From Prodigiosinella confusarubida (GTDB lineage: Bacteria > Pseudomonadota > Gammaproteobacteria > Enterobacterales > Enterobacteriaceae), in the NCBI RefSeq assembly GCF_002847015.1, contig NZ_CP025085.1, positions 3,968,001-4,032,000 of the forward strand: a stretch of 64,000 nucleotides of DNA, written 5' to 3'. A program made the translations under genes and the position numbers. Positions 49,067-59,045 of the stretch are shown here, in pieces; the stretch's first letter is position 1; every line of letters begins with the position of its first letter. The notes under the pieces are model-generated. The model saw only the letters and a program-made list of their open reading frames with translations, made no database searches and was not told the DNA's origin.

Positions 49067-50728
49067 ATGTGTTCCATTTTCGGTGTGCTCGATCTGAAAA
49101 CCGATCCGGTTGAACTACGCAAGAAAGCGCTGGAGCTATCTCGTTTAATGCGTCATCGTGGCCCGGACTGGTCCGGTGTTTACGCCAGTGATAAGGCGAT
49201 TTTGGTCCACGAACGTCTGTCTATCGTTGACGTAAATACGGGCGCTCAGCCGCTGTATAACCTTGATCACACCCATGTTCTGGCTGTTAACGGTGAAATA
49301 TACAACCATCAGGCCCTACGTCAGCAGTACGGCGACCGCTACCAATTTCAGACCGGTTCCGACTGCGAAGTGATTCTGGCGCTGTATCAGGAAAAAGGCC
49401 CAAATTTTCTGGATGACCTGCGTGGTATGTTCGCTTTTGTACTCTATGACAGCGAAAAAGACGCCTATCTAATTGGCCGTGACCATTTGGGCATTATTCC
49501 GCTCTATATGGGTTACGATGAACACGGCAACTTCTATGTCGCTTCCGAAATGAAAGCACTGGTGCCCGTCTGCCGCACTATCAAAGAATTCCCGGCAGGT
49601 AGCTATTTATGGAGCCAGGATGGTGAGATTCGTGAGTATTATCATCGCGACTGGTTCGATTATGACAATGTCAAAGATAACGAAACCGATGCCAACGCGC
49701 TGCGTGAAGCACTGGAAGAGTCCGTCAAAAGTCACCTGATGTCTGACGTACCTTATGGTGTACTGCTGTCTGGCGGTCTTGACTCTTCCGTTATTTCCGC
49801 CATTACCAAAAAATTCGCCGCCCGTCGTGTAGAAGATGACGAGCAAAGCGAAGCCTGGTGGCCACAGCTTCACTCTTTCGCTGTCGGTCTGGAAGGCGCA
49901 CCGGATCTGAAAGCCGCTCAGGAAGTAGCTGAACATTTGGGTACCGTTCACCATGAAATTCATTTCACAGTACAAGAAGGTCTGGATGCTATCCGCGATG
50001 TGATTTATCACATTGAAACCTATGACGTCACCACCATCCGTGCCTCTACACCGATGTATCTGATGTCTCGTAAGATCAAAGCGATGGGCATCAAAATGGT
50101 ACTGTCCGGTGAAGGTTCCGATGAAGTATTTGGCGGATATCTCTATTTCCATAAAGCGCCCAATGCTAAAGAGTTTCATGAAGAGACCGTGCGTAAGCTA
50201 TTGGCATTACACCAATACGACTGTGCCCGTGCCAACAAGGCGATGTCTGCCTGGGGTGTGGAAGCTCGTGTCCCATTCCTGGATAAAAAATTCCTGGATG
50301 TGGCCATGCGCATCAATCCTCGTGACAAAATGTGTGGCAATGGCAAAATGGAAAAACACATTTTGCGTGAATGTTTTGAATCCTATCTGCCACACAGCGT
50401 AGCCTGGCGCCAAAAAGAGCAGTTCTCTGACGGTGTCGGTTACAGCTGGATTGATTCACTGAAAGAAATCGCTGCCAAACAGATTTCCGATCAGCAGTTG
50501 GAAACCGCACATTTCCGTTTCCCGTACAACACGCCGACCTCAAAAGAGGGGTACTTGTACCGTGAAATATTCGAAGAACTGTTCCCGGTACCCAGTGCGG
50601 CTGAATGTGTACCAGGTGGTCCTTCTGTGGCCTGTTCTTCCGCTAAGGCGATTGAATGGGACGAATCCTTCAAAAAGATGGATGATCCATCGGGTCGGTC
50701 AGTCGGTGTTCACCAATCCGCTTATTAG
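49067..50728 (+). CDS. asnB: Asparagine synthase B (glutamine-hydrolysing)
   Basis: AsnB makes asparagine from aspartate using glutamine (or ammonia) and ATP. The 553-residue protein starts MCSIFGVLDLKTDPVELRKK, with Cys2 as the catalytic N-terminal nucleophile of the glutaminase domain; RHRGPDWSG and NGEIYNH are its glutamine-binding loops. The synthetase domain has the pyrophosphate loop LLSGGLDSSVIS and LSGEGSDEVFGGYLYFH. A hairpin terminator follows, before the tRNA genes. Confidence 0.98.
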   Translation: MCSIFGVLDLKTDPVELRKKALELSRLMRHRGPDWSGVYASDKAILVHERLSIVDVNTGAQPLYNLDHTHVLAVNGEIYNHQALRQQYGDRYQFQTGSDCEVILALYQEKGPNFLDDLRGMFAFVLYDSEKDAYLIGRDHLGIIPLYMGYDEHGNFYVASEMKALVPVCRTIKEFPAGSYLWSQDGEIREYYHRDWFDYDNVKDNETDANALREALEESVKSHLMSDVPYGVLLSGGLDSSVISAITKKFAARRVEDDEQSEAWWPQLHSFAVGLEGAPDLKAAQEVAEHLGTVHHEIHFTVQEGLDAIRDVIYHIETYDVTTIRASTPMYLMSRKIKAMGIKMVLSGEGSDEVFGGYLYFHKAPNAKEFHEETVRKLLALHQYDCARANKAMSAWGVEARVPFLDKKFLDVAMRINPRDKMCGNGKMEKHILRECFESYLPHSVAWRQKEQFSDGVGYSWIDSLKEIAAKQISDQQLETAHFRFPYNTPTSKEGYLYREIFEELFPVPSAAECVPGGPSVACSSAKAIEWDESFKKMDDPSGRSVGVHQSAY

Positions 50729-50750
50729 TAATCTGTTTTTTTCTCAGCAT

Positions 50751-50774
50751 AAACGGGCCTTTTACGGCCCGTTT
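50751..50774 (+). terminator. asnB terminator
   Basis: AAACGGGCC and GGCCCGTTT form a perfect nine-base-pair stem with a six-base loop, 22 bases after the asnB stop. The tail is TTTCCCTTTG, so the T-run is interrupted. Confidence 0.7.
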
Positions 50775-50881
50775 CCCTTTGTTAATTGTGTTAAAAAACA
50801 GGCCTCCTGACGGTTTTCTCACCAGACTGTTCATAACCCAAACAAACGACGCCTCTTATCTGCTTTTCGGGAAAAAATGTG

Positions 50882-50910
50882 TTGACGACAAAAGACCAAC
50901 TACGCATAAT
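50882..50910 (+). promoter_or_regulatory. Sigma-70 promoter of the tRNA operon
   Basis: TTGACG (-35) and CATAAT (-10) are separated by 17 bases and followed by the GC-rich discriminator GCGCCCCGC. This is the pattern of stringently controlled stable-RNA promoters. The first tRNA begins 38 bases after the -10 box. Confidence 0.8.
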
Positions 50911-50948
50911 GCGCCCCGCAACGCCGATGAAGGTGACGCGGAAAGGAT

Positions 50949-51025
50949 GGCTACGTAGCTCAGCTGGTTAGAGCACAGCACTCATAATGCTGGGGTCACA
51001 GGTTCGATTCCCGTCGTAGCCACCA
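50949..51025 (+). tRNA. tRNA-Met (CAT), elongator
   Basis: This is a 77-base cloverleaf with encoded CCA. Acceptor strands GGCTACG/CGTAGCC pair perfectly, the anticodon loop is CTCATAA with CAT at 50983-50985, and the T-loop is GGTTCGATTCC. The D-arm and acceptor match the elongator methionine tRNA (metT/metU type), not the initiator. It is identical to the copy at 51382-51458. Confidence 0.97.
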
Positions 51026-51032
51026 TCTTTTT

Positions 51033-51117
51033 GCGGGAGTGGCGAAATTGGTAGACGCACCAGATTTAGGTTCTGGCGCCGCAAGGTGTGCGAGTTCAAG
51101 TCTCGCCTCCCGCACCA
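51033..51117 (+). tRNA. tRNA-Leu (TAG)
   Basis: This is an 85-base class II tRNA with a long variable arm and encoded CCA. Acceptor GCGGGAG/CTCCCGC pairs perfectly; the anticodon TAG is at 51067-51069, reading CUN codons. It corresponds to E. coli leuW, second in the same tRNA operon. Only seven bases separate it from the preceding tRNA. Confidence 0.97.
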
Positions 51118-51146
51118 TTTACCTTCACGGTACTGACAAGATTTCT

Positions 51147-51221
51147 TGGGGTATAGCCAAGCGGTAAGGCAGCGGGTTTTGATCCCGCCACGCCCAGGTT
51201 CGAATCCTGGTACCCCAGCCA
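51147..51221 (+). tRNA. tRNA-Gln (TTG)
   Basis: This is a 75-base tRNA with encoded CCA. Acceptor TGGGGTA/TACCCCA pairs (glutamine tRNAs keep the weak U1-A72 pair used by GlnRS). The anticodon stem GCGGG/CCCGC encloses TTTTGAT with anticodon TTG. It corresponds to E. coli glnU/glnW. Confidence 0.97.
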
Positions 51222-51258
51222 TATTAAAGTAAGACGTCCTGCAAAGTACGCACCCAGT

Positions 51259-51332
51259 TGGGGTATCGCCAAGCGGTAAGGCAGCGGATTCTGATTCCGC
51301 CATCCGAGGTTCGAATCCTCGTACCCCAGCCA
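51259..51332 (+). tRNA. tRNA-Gln (CTG), copy 1
   Basis: This is a 74-base tRNA with encoded CCA and anticodon CTG in TTCTGAT, anticodon stem GCGGA/TCCGC. The variable region is one base shorter (CATC) than in the TTG isoacceptor next to it. It is identical to the copy at 51465-51538. Confidence 0.97.
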
Positions 51333-51381
51333 AGCATTTTGTCCGAAGTTATCAAACTTTGGAGATAACAAGCAGTAATTT

Positions 51382-51458
51382 GGCTACGTAGCTCAGCTGG
51401 TTAGAGCACAGCACTCATAATGCTGGGGTCACAGGTTCGATTCCCGTCGTAGCCACCA
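51382..51458 (+). tRNA. tRNA-Met (CAT), elongator, second copy
   Basis: This 77-base copy is identical to the tRNA at 50949-51025, including the encoded CCA. It corresponds to E. coli metU in the metT-leuW-glnU-glnW-metU-glnV-glnX operon. Confidence 0.97.
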
Positions 51459-51464
51459 CATTAT

Positions 51465-51538
51465 TGGGGTATCGCCAAGCGGTAAGGCAGCGGATTCTGA
51501 TTCCGCCATCCGAGGTTCGAATCCTCGTACCCCAGCCA
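51465..51538 (+). tRNA. tRNA-Gln (CTG), copy 2
   Basis: This 74-base copy is identical to the tRNA at 51259-51332 and is the last of the operon, six bases after the preceding tRNA. With it the operon has three glutamine tRNAs (one TTG, two CTG) against four in E. coli. Confidence 0.97.
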
Positions 51539-51541
51539 TAT

Positions 51542-51567
51542 AAAAAGCCCGCTTTAGCGGGCTTTTT
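51542..51567. terminator. Bidirectional terminator between the tRNA operon and ubiF
   Basis: AAAAAGCCCGC and GCGGGCTTTTT form a perfect 11-base-pair stem over TTTA, with a T-run on both strands. It lies four bases after the last tRNA and 39 bases after the ubiF stop (minus strand). Confidence 0.92.
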
Positions 51568-51605
51568 GTTGTTTATTTTTTATAAAACTGCTCGGCAGCA
51601 CAACA

Positions 51606-52772
51606 TTACAAACCAAGCGCGTACTTTAATGCTGCTTGTTTCAGTTTACCAGCACGCTGCGCTGCCATCAGGGCAACATTACGAGCCAGTTCCAACGGCG
51701 GAAGCTGATTGCTGAAAACGCCATAAAACAGATCCATACCGCTTTGCATCAGCATATTATCGATTTTGCGCCGATGCTGATAACGGCGCAGAACCGTTTC
51801 CGAATACCATGTTTCTCCGCTATCCCGCGCACGAATAACTACATCCAATAGTGCCTCAACATCACGGTAACCTAAATTCACGCCCTGCCCTGCCAATGGA
51901 TTTATGGTATGTGCCGCATCTCCCAGCAAAGCCAACCCCGATAGCACATAACGCTGGGCATGGCGACGCACCAATGGGAAGGCACCGGCAGCAATAGCAT
52001 TAACGTTGCCAAGACGAACGGGAAAGGCTGCCGTAATCTCTTTATTCAGTTGTGATAACGGCATAGCTTGCAACTGTCGGATACGAGAAGGCGTGTCATA
52101 CCAAACCAATGTCCCCCAGTGGTCAAACAGAGGCAAAAAAGCACGCGGCCCTGCTGGAGTAAACTGCTGCCAGGTAACATCCTGTTGTGAACCAGACATT
52201 TCAATACTGATCAACATACAGGATTGACGGTATTGCCAGCCACTGACACCAATGCTGGCCCATTGTCTGACCTGAGAATTGGCACCATCGGCACCAATAA
52301 CCAATGCGGTGCTGAGTGTTTGTCCATCCTCCAGTATCAGTAACCAATCCTCACCTGTCTGAGTCATTGATTTCAGTTGTATCGGACAGAAAAGATGCAT
52401 GTTGGAACTACGCTGCAAACATTCCCACAGTGCCAGTTGCAATATCCGGTTCTCCACCATGAAACCGAGCTCCGGCAAACCAAGTTCTGCAGCATCGAAT
52501 ACCACGCGGGCGTTATCCCATTCCCAGGTTTCCAATCGGCGATAGGGAGCACACCGTCTTTTTTCGACCCCATCCCAGGCGCCCAACTGTTTCAGCAGGG
52601 CCACCGAAGCATAGCTAATGGCAGATACGCGCAGATCCGGGGTACTACCAACATCAAATTCTGTCGGTACATCCTGCTCCAGCACCGCCACCTGGAAACC
52701 GCTTTGCGAAAGCCCCAGCGCTACCGCAGCGCCCACCATACCGCCACCGACAACGACCGCATCATAGTGCAT
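51606..52772 (-). CDS. ubiF: UbiF, 3-demethoxyubiquinol 3-hydroxylase
   Basis: UbiF is the FAD monooxygenase that hydroxylates C6 of the ubiquinone ring late in the pathway. The 388-residue protein (E. coli 391) has the N-terminal dinucleotide fold VVVGGGMVGAAVALGL, the DG motif LVIGADGANSQVR, and the GD motif LALLGDAAHTINPLAGQGVN. It is divergent from miaB. Its product is used by the cytochrome bd and complex II enzymes encoded in this window. Confidence 0.96.
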   Translation of the reverse strand: MHYDAVVVGGGMVGAAVALGLSQSGFQVAVLEQDVPTEFDVGSTPDLRVSAISYASVALLKQLGAWDGVEKRRCAPYRRLETWEWDNARVVFDAAELGLPELGFMVENRILQLALWECLQRSSNMHLFCPIQLKSMTQTGEDWLLILEDGQTLSTALVIGADGANSQVRQWASIGVSGWQYRQSCMLISIEMSGSQQDVTWQQFTPAGPRAFLPLFDHWGTLVWYDTPSRIRQLQAMPLSQLNKEITAAFPVRLGNVNAIAAGAFPLVRRHAQRYVLSGLALLGDAAHTINPLAGQGVNLGYRDVEALLDVVIRARDSGETWYSETVLRRYQHRRKIDNMLMQSGMDLFYGVFSNQLPPLELARNVALMAAQRAGKLKQAALKYALGL

Positions 52773-52972
52773 ACCAGCCTCATTACTCTTTTTCAGTGTC
52801 TGCCAACAAACAAAATAAATATCTGGTGACAGTTTACTGGATTTTGGGTCAATGTTTCAGAAAAGCGAGTGTTTTCACGCACTGGTCACAACGGCAGCAA
52901 AAGATTACAATACGCGCCCGCATGCAGGTAGCGCGGGTTACCTGCACTGAGTAATGGCGTAATGGCAAGCTG

Positions 52973-54403
52973 ATGACGATGACAAAAAAACTGCATATCA
53001 AAACCTGGGGCTGTCAGATGAATGAATACGATTCATCCAAGATAGCTGACTTACTGGCAAGTACGCACGGTTATACACTGACCGACGTCGCGGAAGAGGC
53101 TGATGTTCTGTTGCTGAATACCTGTTCAATCCGTGAAAAGGCGCAGGAGAAGGTCTTCCATCAGCTTGGACGCTGGAAAGCGCTGAAAGATACCAAACCA
53201 GACCTGATTATCGGCGTGGGTGGATGTGTCGCCTCGCAGGAAGGCGAACATATTCGCGAACGAGCGCATTATGTAGATGTGATTTTCGGGCCACAAACCC
53301 TGCACCGTCTGCCGGAAATGATTAACCATGTTCAGGGAACCCACAGTCCGATAGTTGACATCAGCTTCCCTGAAATCGAAAAATTTGATCGTCTGCCAGA
53401 ACCACGGGCAGAGGGCCCGACAGCCTTTGTCTCCATTATGGAAGGCTGCAACAAATACTGTACGTTCTGCGTGGTACCCTATACCCGCGGTGAAGAAGTC
53501 AGCCGTCCCTGCGACGATATTCTGTTTGAAATTGCGCAACTGGCAGAACAAGGGGTGCGTGAAATTCATCTGTTGGGGCAAAATGTGAATGCCTATCGTG
53601 GTGCCACCTATGACGATGAAATCTGCACCTTTGCAGAATTACTGCGTCTGGTCGCTGCTATTGACGGTGTTGACCGCATCCGTTTTACGACTAGCCATCC
53701 CATTGAATTCACCGATGATATTATCAGCGTGTACGAAGACACACCCGAGCTAGTGAGCTTTCTGCATCTGCCGGTGCAAAGCGGTTCTGATCGGGTACTC
53801 ACCATGATGAAACGCCGTCACACCGCGTTGGAATATAAATCGATCATCCGTAAATTACGCAAAGCCCGCCCGGATATTCAGATCAGCTCCGACTTTATCG
53901 TTGGTTTTCCAGGCGAAAACCAGGAAGACTTCGAGCAAACCATGAAGCTGATTGCTGACGTCGACTTCGATATGAGTTTCAGTTTTATCTACTCGCCACG
54001 TCCAGGTACACCAGCCGCTGATATGGCAGATAATGTGTCAGAAGAAGAGAAAAAACAGCGCCTGTACATCCTCCAGGAGCGGATCAGCCAACAAGCCATG
54101 CAATACAGTCGACGCATGCAAGGCACCGTGCAACGTATTCTGGTTGAAGGCACCTCACGGAAAAACGTGATGGAGTTATCGGGCCGTACCGAAAATAACC
54201 GTGTGGTTAACTTTGAAGGCTCGCCGGATATGATCGGTAAATTTGTGGATGTAGAAATTGTTGACGTCTATCCAAACTCGCTACGTGGTGTCGTCATACT
54301 GACGGAAGATCAGATGGATCTGCGTGTTATCGAGTCTCCGGCCGACGTAATAGCACGTACCCGCAAAGAGAATGAGAACGGCGTAGGCATTTACCAACCT
54401 TGA
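52973..54403 (+). CDS. miaB: MiaB, tRNA-2-methylthio-N6-dimethylallyladenosine synthase
   Basis: MiaB is a radical-SAM methylthiotransferase acting on i6A37 of tRNAs. It has an N-terminal cluster domain (cysteines in [29 protein letters not shown]), the radical-SAM motif [16 protein letters not shown], and a C-terminal TRAM domain. ATG 52973 and ATG 52979 ([13 protein letters not shown]) are both possible; the second gives 474 residues, the E. coli length. It is divergent from ubiF. Confidence 0.97.
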   Translation: MTMTKKLHIKTWGCQMNEYDSSKIADLLASTHGYTLTDVAEEADVLLLNTCSIREKAQEKVFHQLGRWKALKDTKPDLIIGVGGCVASQEGEHIRERAHYVDVIFGPQTLHRLPEMINHVQGTHSPIVDISFPEIEKFDRLPEPRAEGPTAFVSIMEGCNKYCTFCVVPYTRGEEVSRPCDDILFEIAQLAEQGVREIHLLGQNVNAYRGATYDDEICTFAELLRLVAAIDGVDRIRFTTSHPIEFTDDIISVYEDTPELVSFLHLPVQSGSDRVLTMMKRRHTALEYKSIIRKLRKARPDIQISSDFIVGFPGENQEDFEQTMKLIADVDFDMSFSFIYSPRPGTPAADMADNVSEEEKKQRLYILQERISQQAMQYSRRMQGTVQRILVEGTSRKNVMELSGRTENNRVVNFEGSPDMIGKFVDVEIVDVYPNSLRGVVILTEDQMDLRVIESPADVIARTRKENENGVGIYQP

Positions 54404-54631
54404 TTCCTGTCTGGAACGGGTAGTTCAAGTTCAACTGCCCGTATCCATAAATTATTCCTGTTATATTGCTTTTGCGGCACTGTACCCCAATATAGCAATT
54501 GTTACTTGCACCCGGCTGCATTAGCGATAAATAATCAATGTTCGCATATGTATCAACCCCGGACACAGGTTAACGAATCGCTGATACCAAGGGTATCATT
54601 CGTTTTCCGGCTAAATACCAAGAGGAATAAT
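54404..54631 (+). promoter_or_regulatory. miaB-ybeZ spacer with hairpin and possible heat-shock promoter
   Basis: ACGGGTAGTT (54416-54425) pairs with AACTGCCCGT (54433-54442), with one G-U wobble, just after miaB; there is no T-run. TTGCTT (54466-54471) and CCCCAATATA (54485-54494), 13 bases apart, loosely resemble a sigma-32 promoter. The E. coli ybeZYX-lnt operon is reported as heat-shock controlled, so the position fits. The -35 match is poor. Confidence 0.35.
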
Positions 54632-55687
54632 TTGAACGTAACGATAAAAGAAATTGCCCTCGAACCCGCTGACAATAAACGCTTACTCAGTCTGTGTGGC
54701 CCGTTTGACGACAACATCAAGCAATTAGAACGTCGTTTAGGCATCGAAATCAACCGTCGCGATAACAAATTCAAGTTGGTAGGTAAAGAACTCTGCATTC
54801 AGGCGGCGGCTGATATCCTGTTGCACTTGTATGTTGATACTGCCCCGGTACGTGGTGAAATAAAAGACCTTGACCCAGAACATATTCATCTGGCAATTAA
54901 AGAGTCCCAGGTACTGGAACAAAGCGCTGAAAGCGTCCCTGAGTATGGTAAAGCCGTTCACATCCGCACCAAACGCGGTGTCATTAAACCCCGGACGCCT
55001 AATCAGGCCCAGTACATCGCTAATGTACTCGATCATGACATCACTTTTGGTGTTGGTCCTGCCGGTACAGGGAAAACCTATCTGGCGGTCGCTGCCGCCG
55101 TGGATGCGCTGGAACGTCAGGATATCCGCCGCATTTTGCTGACCCGACCAGCAGTAGAAGCCGGTGAAAAGCTGGGTTTTCTGCCCGGTGATCTGAGTCA
55201 GAAAGTCGATCCTTACTTGCGTCCTTTATATGACGCCCTGTTTGAAATGTTGGGCTTTGAGCGCGTAGAGAAATTAATAGAACGTAATGTGATTGAAGTC
55301 GCTCCTCTCGCTTATATGCGTGGTCGCACCCTAAATGATGCTTTCATCATTCTGGATGAAGGCCAGAATACCAGCATTGAACAGATGAAAATGTTCCTGA
55401 CGCGTATCGGGTTTAACTCCAAGGCGGTGATCACTGGTGATGTTACCCAGATAGACCTGCCGCGTAACCAAAAATCGGGTCTACGCCATGCCATTGAAGT
55501 ACTGGCGGATGTTGAAGAAATCAGCTTCAACTTTTTCCATAGCGAAGATGTAGTGCGTCACCCGGTAGTTGCCCGTATTGTTAATGCTTACGAGGCATGG
55601 GAAGCAGCCGATCAAAAACGCAGAGATGCACTGGCAGAACAACGGAAGCATGAGGCACAGATCTCATCCGTGCAGGAGCTCAAATGA
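54632..55687 (+). CDS. ybeZ: YbeZ, PhoH-like P-loop ATPase
   Basis: YbeZ is a PhoH-family NTPase that partners YbeY in ribosome quality control and rRNA maturation. The start is TTG at 54632, placed by an AAGAGGAAT ribosome site and by family alignment ([20 protein letters not shown]); the frame is open upstream to 54506 but the extra residues are not family sequence. With this start it is 351 residues, with Walker A GPAGTGKT at 142-149 and Walker [11 protein letters not shown]. It overlaps ybeY by four bases. Confidence 0.95.
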   Translation: MNVTIKEIALEPADNKRLLSLCGPFDDNIKQLERRLGIEINRRDNKFKLVGKELCIQAAADILLHLYVDTAPVRGEIKDLDPEHIHLAIKESQVLEQSAESVPEYGKAVHIRTKRGVIKPRTPNQAQYIANVLDHDITFGVGPAGTGKTYLAVAAAVDALERQDIRRILLTRPAVEAGEKLGFLPGDLSQKVDPYLRPLYDALFEMLGFERVEKLIERNVIEVAPLAYMRGRTLNDAFIILDEGQNTSIEQMKMFLTRIGFNSKAVITGDVTQIDLPRNQKSGLRHAIEVLADVEEISFNFFHSEDVVRHPVVARIVNAYEAWEAADQKRRDALAEQRKHEAQISSVQELK

Positions 55688-56163
55688 GTCAGGTGATTCT
55701 TGATTTGCAAATCGCCAGTGAAAAAACGGAAGGCTTACCCACTGAAACTGATTTTCAACGCTGGCTGGAAGGTGTACTGCCGCAATTTCAGGAAATTGCA
55801 GAAGTCACTATCCGCATCGTGGATGAAGAAGAAAGTCACCAGTTGAATTACACCTATCGTGGCAAGGATAAACCTACCAATGTGCTCTCTTTTCCTTTTG
55901 AAGCACCGCCAGAAGTTGAACTGCCACTTCTGGGTGATTTGATTATCTGTCGCCAGGTGGTGGAACGAGAAGCAGCAGAGCAGGACAAAACGCTATCAGC
56001 ACATTGGGCGCATATGGTTGTTCATGGCAGTTTGCATCTGTTAGGGTATGACCATATCGAAGACAGTGAAGCTGAAGAAATGGAAGCGCTAGAAACCGAG
56101 ATTATGCAAATGATGGGATACACTGATCCCTATCTTGCAGAAAAAGAAGATTTTACCGAATAG
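55684..56163 (+). CDS. ybeY: YbeY, endoribonuclease and rRNA maturation factor
   Basis: YbeY is a zinc-dependent single-strand endoribonuclease needed for 16S rRNA 3'-end maturation and 70S quality control. The 159-residue protein has the metal motif [11 protein letters not shown] with His114, His118 and His124 at the same positions as E. coli. [15 protein letters not shown] is also conserved. The start overlaps ybeZ (ATGA). Confidence 0.97.
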   Translation: MSQVILDLQIASEKTEGLPTETDFQRWLEGVLPQFQEIAEVTIRIVDEEESHQLNYTYRGKDKPTNVLSFPFEAPPEVELPLLGDLIICRQVVEREAAEQDKTLSAHWAHMVVHGSLHLLGYDHIEDSEAEEMEALETEIMQMMGYTDPYLAEKEDFTE

Positions 56164-56270
56164 CATCAAATTCTGTATCCTAACATCTGTAGTGAGCACC
56201 AGCGGTCGCAAAAATTCAGAAAGTCCGCTGGTCATAATTTCTTAACAAGAGTGATATTTACTAATACTCC

Positions 56271-57149
56271 ATGAGCGATGACCATTCTACAAACAACGAT
56301 AGCCCCAGTCCCAAAAAGGGATTTTTTTCCCTTATTCTTAATCAGCTCTTCCATGGTGAACCCAAAGATCGTAACGATCTGCTCACACTGATCCGTGATT
56401 CTGAGCAAAATGACCTGATCGATCCTGATACCCGCGATATGCTTGAGGGTGTCATGGATATCGCTGAACAACGTGTGCGTGACATTATGATCCCACGTTC
56501 ACAGATGATTACCCTGAAACATAATCAAACACTGGAAGAGTGTTTAGACGTAATTATCGAATCCGCTCATTCACGTTTTCCTGTCATCAGTGAAGACAAA
56601 GATCATATTGAAGGGATTTTGATGGCCAAGGATTTGTTGCCGTTTATGCGCAACGATTCCGAACCATTCAGCATGGACAAAGTGCTGCGACCTGCTGTTG
56701 TTGTGCCAGAAAGCAAGCGGGTAGATCGCATGCTCAACGAATTTCGCTCCCTTCGCTACCATATGGCAATCGTAATCGATGAATTTGGTGGTGTATCCGG
56801 GCTGGTCACGATTGAGGATATCCTTGAGTTGATCGTTGGTGAAATTGAAGACGAATATGATGATGATGAAGATCGGGATATTCGCCAACTCAACCGCCAG
56901 ACTTATACTGTCCGGGCACTAACCCCCATTGAAGATTTCAACGATGTTTTCTCTACCCAATTCAGCGATGAAGAAGTAGATACCATTGGTGGTCTAGTGA
57001 TGCAGGCCTTTGGTCATTTGCCCTCTCGGGGGAAAACCATTGACATAGACGGTTACCTGTTCAAAGTTGCCATGGCAGACAGCCGACGTATCATTCAGGT
57101 CCATGTCAGACTTCCTGACAACGTTCCACAACCACAACTGGAAGATTAA
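56271..57149 (+). CDS. corC: CorC (YbeX), CBS-domain protein of the lnt operon
   Basis: The 292-residue protein (same length as E. coli) has two CBS domains (about 65-195, with [16 protein letters not shown] and [20 protein letters not shown]) and a CorC_HlyC transporter-associated domain at the C-terminus (about 205-280). It has no membrane segments. It has been linked to magnesium/cobalt efflux with CorA, and more recently to ribosome metabolism with YbeY. It lies 107 bases after ybeY and seven bases before lnt. Confidence 0.95.
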   Translation: MSDDHSTNNDSPSPKKGFFSLILNQLFHGEPKDRNDLLTLIRDSEQNDLIDPDTRDMLEGVMDIAEQRVRDIMIPRSQMITLKHNQTLEECLDVIIESAHSRFPVISEDKDHIEGILMAKDLLPFMRNDSEPFSMDKVLRPAVVVPESKRVDRMLNEFRSLRYHMAIVIDEFGGVSGLVTIEDILELIVGEIEDEYDDDEDRDIRQLNRQTYTVRALTPIEDFNDVFSTQFSDEEVDTIGGLVMQAFGHLPSRGKTIDIDGYLFKVAMADSRRIIQVHVRLPDNVPQPQLED

Positions 57150-57156
57150 ATCGGTC

Positions 57157-58686
57157 ATGGCTGTAACCTCCTTATTACAACGCCAGCAGGTTCGTATACT
57201 GCTGGCGATTTTATTCGGTGCCTGCGGCACACTGGCATTTTCACCTTTTGACATCTGGCCAGCTGCGATTATTTCTCTTATGGGATTACAGGGACTCACG
57301 CTTAATCGCACTGTGCGTCAGTCATCCTTGATCGGCTTTTACTGGGGAGTAGGTTTATTTGGCAGTGGAATTCACTGGGTATATGTCAGTATTGCCGACT
57401 TCGGTGGCATGCCTGGGCCGGTGAACGTTGGCCTCGTTGTTTTGCTGGTGCTCTATCTGTCGCTGTACCCGATGCTGTTTTCAGGTGTATTGACTCGATT
57501 ATGGCCGAAAACCACCTGGTGGCGGGTGGCTATAGCCGCGCCGGTTATCTGGCAACTAACTGAATACCTACGCGGCTGGGTACTGACGGGCTTCCCCTGG
57601 CTACAGTTTGGCTACAGCCAGATCGATGGTCCGTTAAAAGGTATTGCCCCCATTATGGGTGTGGATACCATTACGTTTATGCTGATGATGATCAGTGGTC
57701 TGTGGGTACAGGCACTGAGTCAACGTCGCTGGAAACCTGCGTTGATTGCCGTTGCTCTATTTATTTTGGCCTGGCCATTACGCTCACTGCAATGGTTTCA
57801 ACTCCAACCAGAACGAAGCGTCAACATGGCTTTGGTTCAAGGTGATATTCCACAAGAAATAAAGTGGAACCCTGATGAATTGCTGAACACACTGAAAATC
57901 TATCTGGATAATAGTTTGCCCTATATGGGCAAAGCCCCCATTATCGTCTGGCCAGAGTCAGCCATTCCCGACGTTGAAGTCCGCCAAAACAAGTATCTGA
58001 CACTGCTTGACAATGTGCTACGTGAACGCCATAGCAGCCTGATTACCGGCATCGTCGATGCTCGCCGGGTAGGAAATAGTACCAAGTACTACAACAGCAT
58101 TATCGTGCTCGGTGACGAGAAACCTTACCATTACCCTACCAGTAATCGTTACAACAAAAGCCACTTGGTTCCTTTTGGAGAGTTTGTTCCATTAGAAAAA
58201 CTGCTACGTCCACTGGCGCCTTTTTTTGACTTGCCAATGTCATCTTTCAGCCGAGGAAACTACATACAGCCGCAATTAGTCGTTAATGGCTACAGACTCA
58301 CCTCCACCATTTGTTATGAAGTGATTCTTGGTCAACAAGTGCGGGATAATTTCCGTGAAAACACCGATATGTTACTGACTGTCTCCAACGATGCCTGGTT
58401 TGGTCACTCCATCGGACCCTGGCAGCATTTCCAGATGGCACGGATGCGGGCACTGGAACTTGGCCGGCCATTGGTACGAAGCACCAATAACGGAATTACT
58501 GCCGTTATCAATCCTTATGGTGAAATCAGTGCCTCCCTGCCGCAGTTTACACGAGCGGTTCTTGAAACCCGCGTGACACCCGCTACCGGTATGACCCCTT
58601 ACGCTCGCTTCGGTTCATGGCCTTTGTGGATCCTGAACCTGTTATTCGGCTTCAGCGCACTCATTTACAGCCTGCGCAGGCGCTGA
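57157..58686 (+). CDS. lnt: Apolipoprotein N-acyltransferase
   Basis: Lnt N-acylates the N-terminal cysteine of lipoproteins, the last maturation step (for example of Pal, partner of the Tol proteins here). The ATG at 57157 ([20 protein letters not shown]) gives 509 residues (E. coli 512); the open frame to 57067 lies inside corC. Several N-terminal membrane helices precede the nitrilase domain with the triad Glu267 (WPESAIPD), Lys334 ([11 protein letters not shown]) and Cys386 (TICYEVILG). Confidence 0.97.
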   Translation: MAVTSLLQRQQVRILLAILFGACGTLAFSPFDIWPAAIISLMGLQGLTLNRTVRQSSLIGFYWGVGLFGSGIHWVYVSIADFGGMPGPVNVGLVVLLVLYLSLYPMLFSGVLTRLWPKTTWWRVAIAAPVIWQLTEYLRGWVLTGFPWLQFGYSQIDGPLKGIAPIMGVDTITFMLMMISGLWVQALSQRRWKPALIAVALFILAWPLRSLQWFQLQPERSVNMALVQGDIPQEIKWNPDELLNTLKIYLDNSLPYMGKAPIIVWPESAIPDVEVRQNKYLTLLDNVLRERHSSLITGIVDARRVGNSTKYYNSIIVLGDEKPYHYPTSNRYNKSHLVPFGEFVPLEKLLRPLAPFFDLPMSSFSRGNYIQPQLVVNGYRLTSTICYEVILGQQVRDNFRENTDMLLTVSNDAWFGHSIGPWQHFQMARMRALELGRPLVRSTNNGITAVINPYGEISASLPQFTRAVLETRVTPATGMTPYARFGSWPLWILNLLFGFSALIYSLRRR

Positions 58687-59045
58687 ACTCACGGCCTTCC
58701 ATCCATTCTGGGCATGGCTGTCAGCATGCCCAGCGTCTTTTCCTGGCATATTAATTGCTTGTATTTACTCGAAATGGCTAATTTCATGTTTTTTGTAGAT
58801 TTCTAAATTGGATTAGCACACATTCAGGGCATCTCACGCACTAAATGTGTGCATAAAGGCCTTTTTGCAGTGTTTTGGTGCGGCACGCCTCTCAAAAAAC
58901 AAACATTTCCGTTTCAATATATTCACAATCCGCTATTTTTTAACAGTACAGTGTTTTTTTCGCTCTTTAGCGGTGCACGTTTTTTGTATCGCTTGAGATC
59001 AAATTATCATTTAATGGCTTAGCACCACAGCAAAGGAGTTAGAAC
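58687..59045. promoter_or_regulatory. lnt-gltI spacer
   Basis: The 359-base spacer holds the lnt terminator (58708-58740) and then the gltI promoter region. GCACACATT (58816-58824) and AATGTGTGC (58844-58852) form a nine-base-pair inverted repeat with a 19-base loop; this could be a regulator site or leader structure. The AT-rich part at 58910-59010 is the likely promoter. No gene was seen. The gltI ribosome site is AAAGGAGTTAGA. Confidence 0.5.
58708..58740 (+). terminator. lnt operon terminator
   Basis: CTGGGCATG and CATGCCCAG form a perfect nine-base-pair stem with an eight-base loop, 22 bases after the lnt stop, followed by CGTCTTTT. It ends the ybeZ-ybeY-corC-lnt transcript. Confidence 0.7.
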
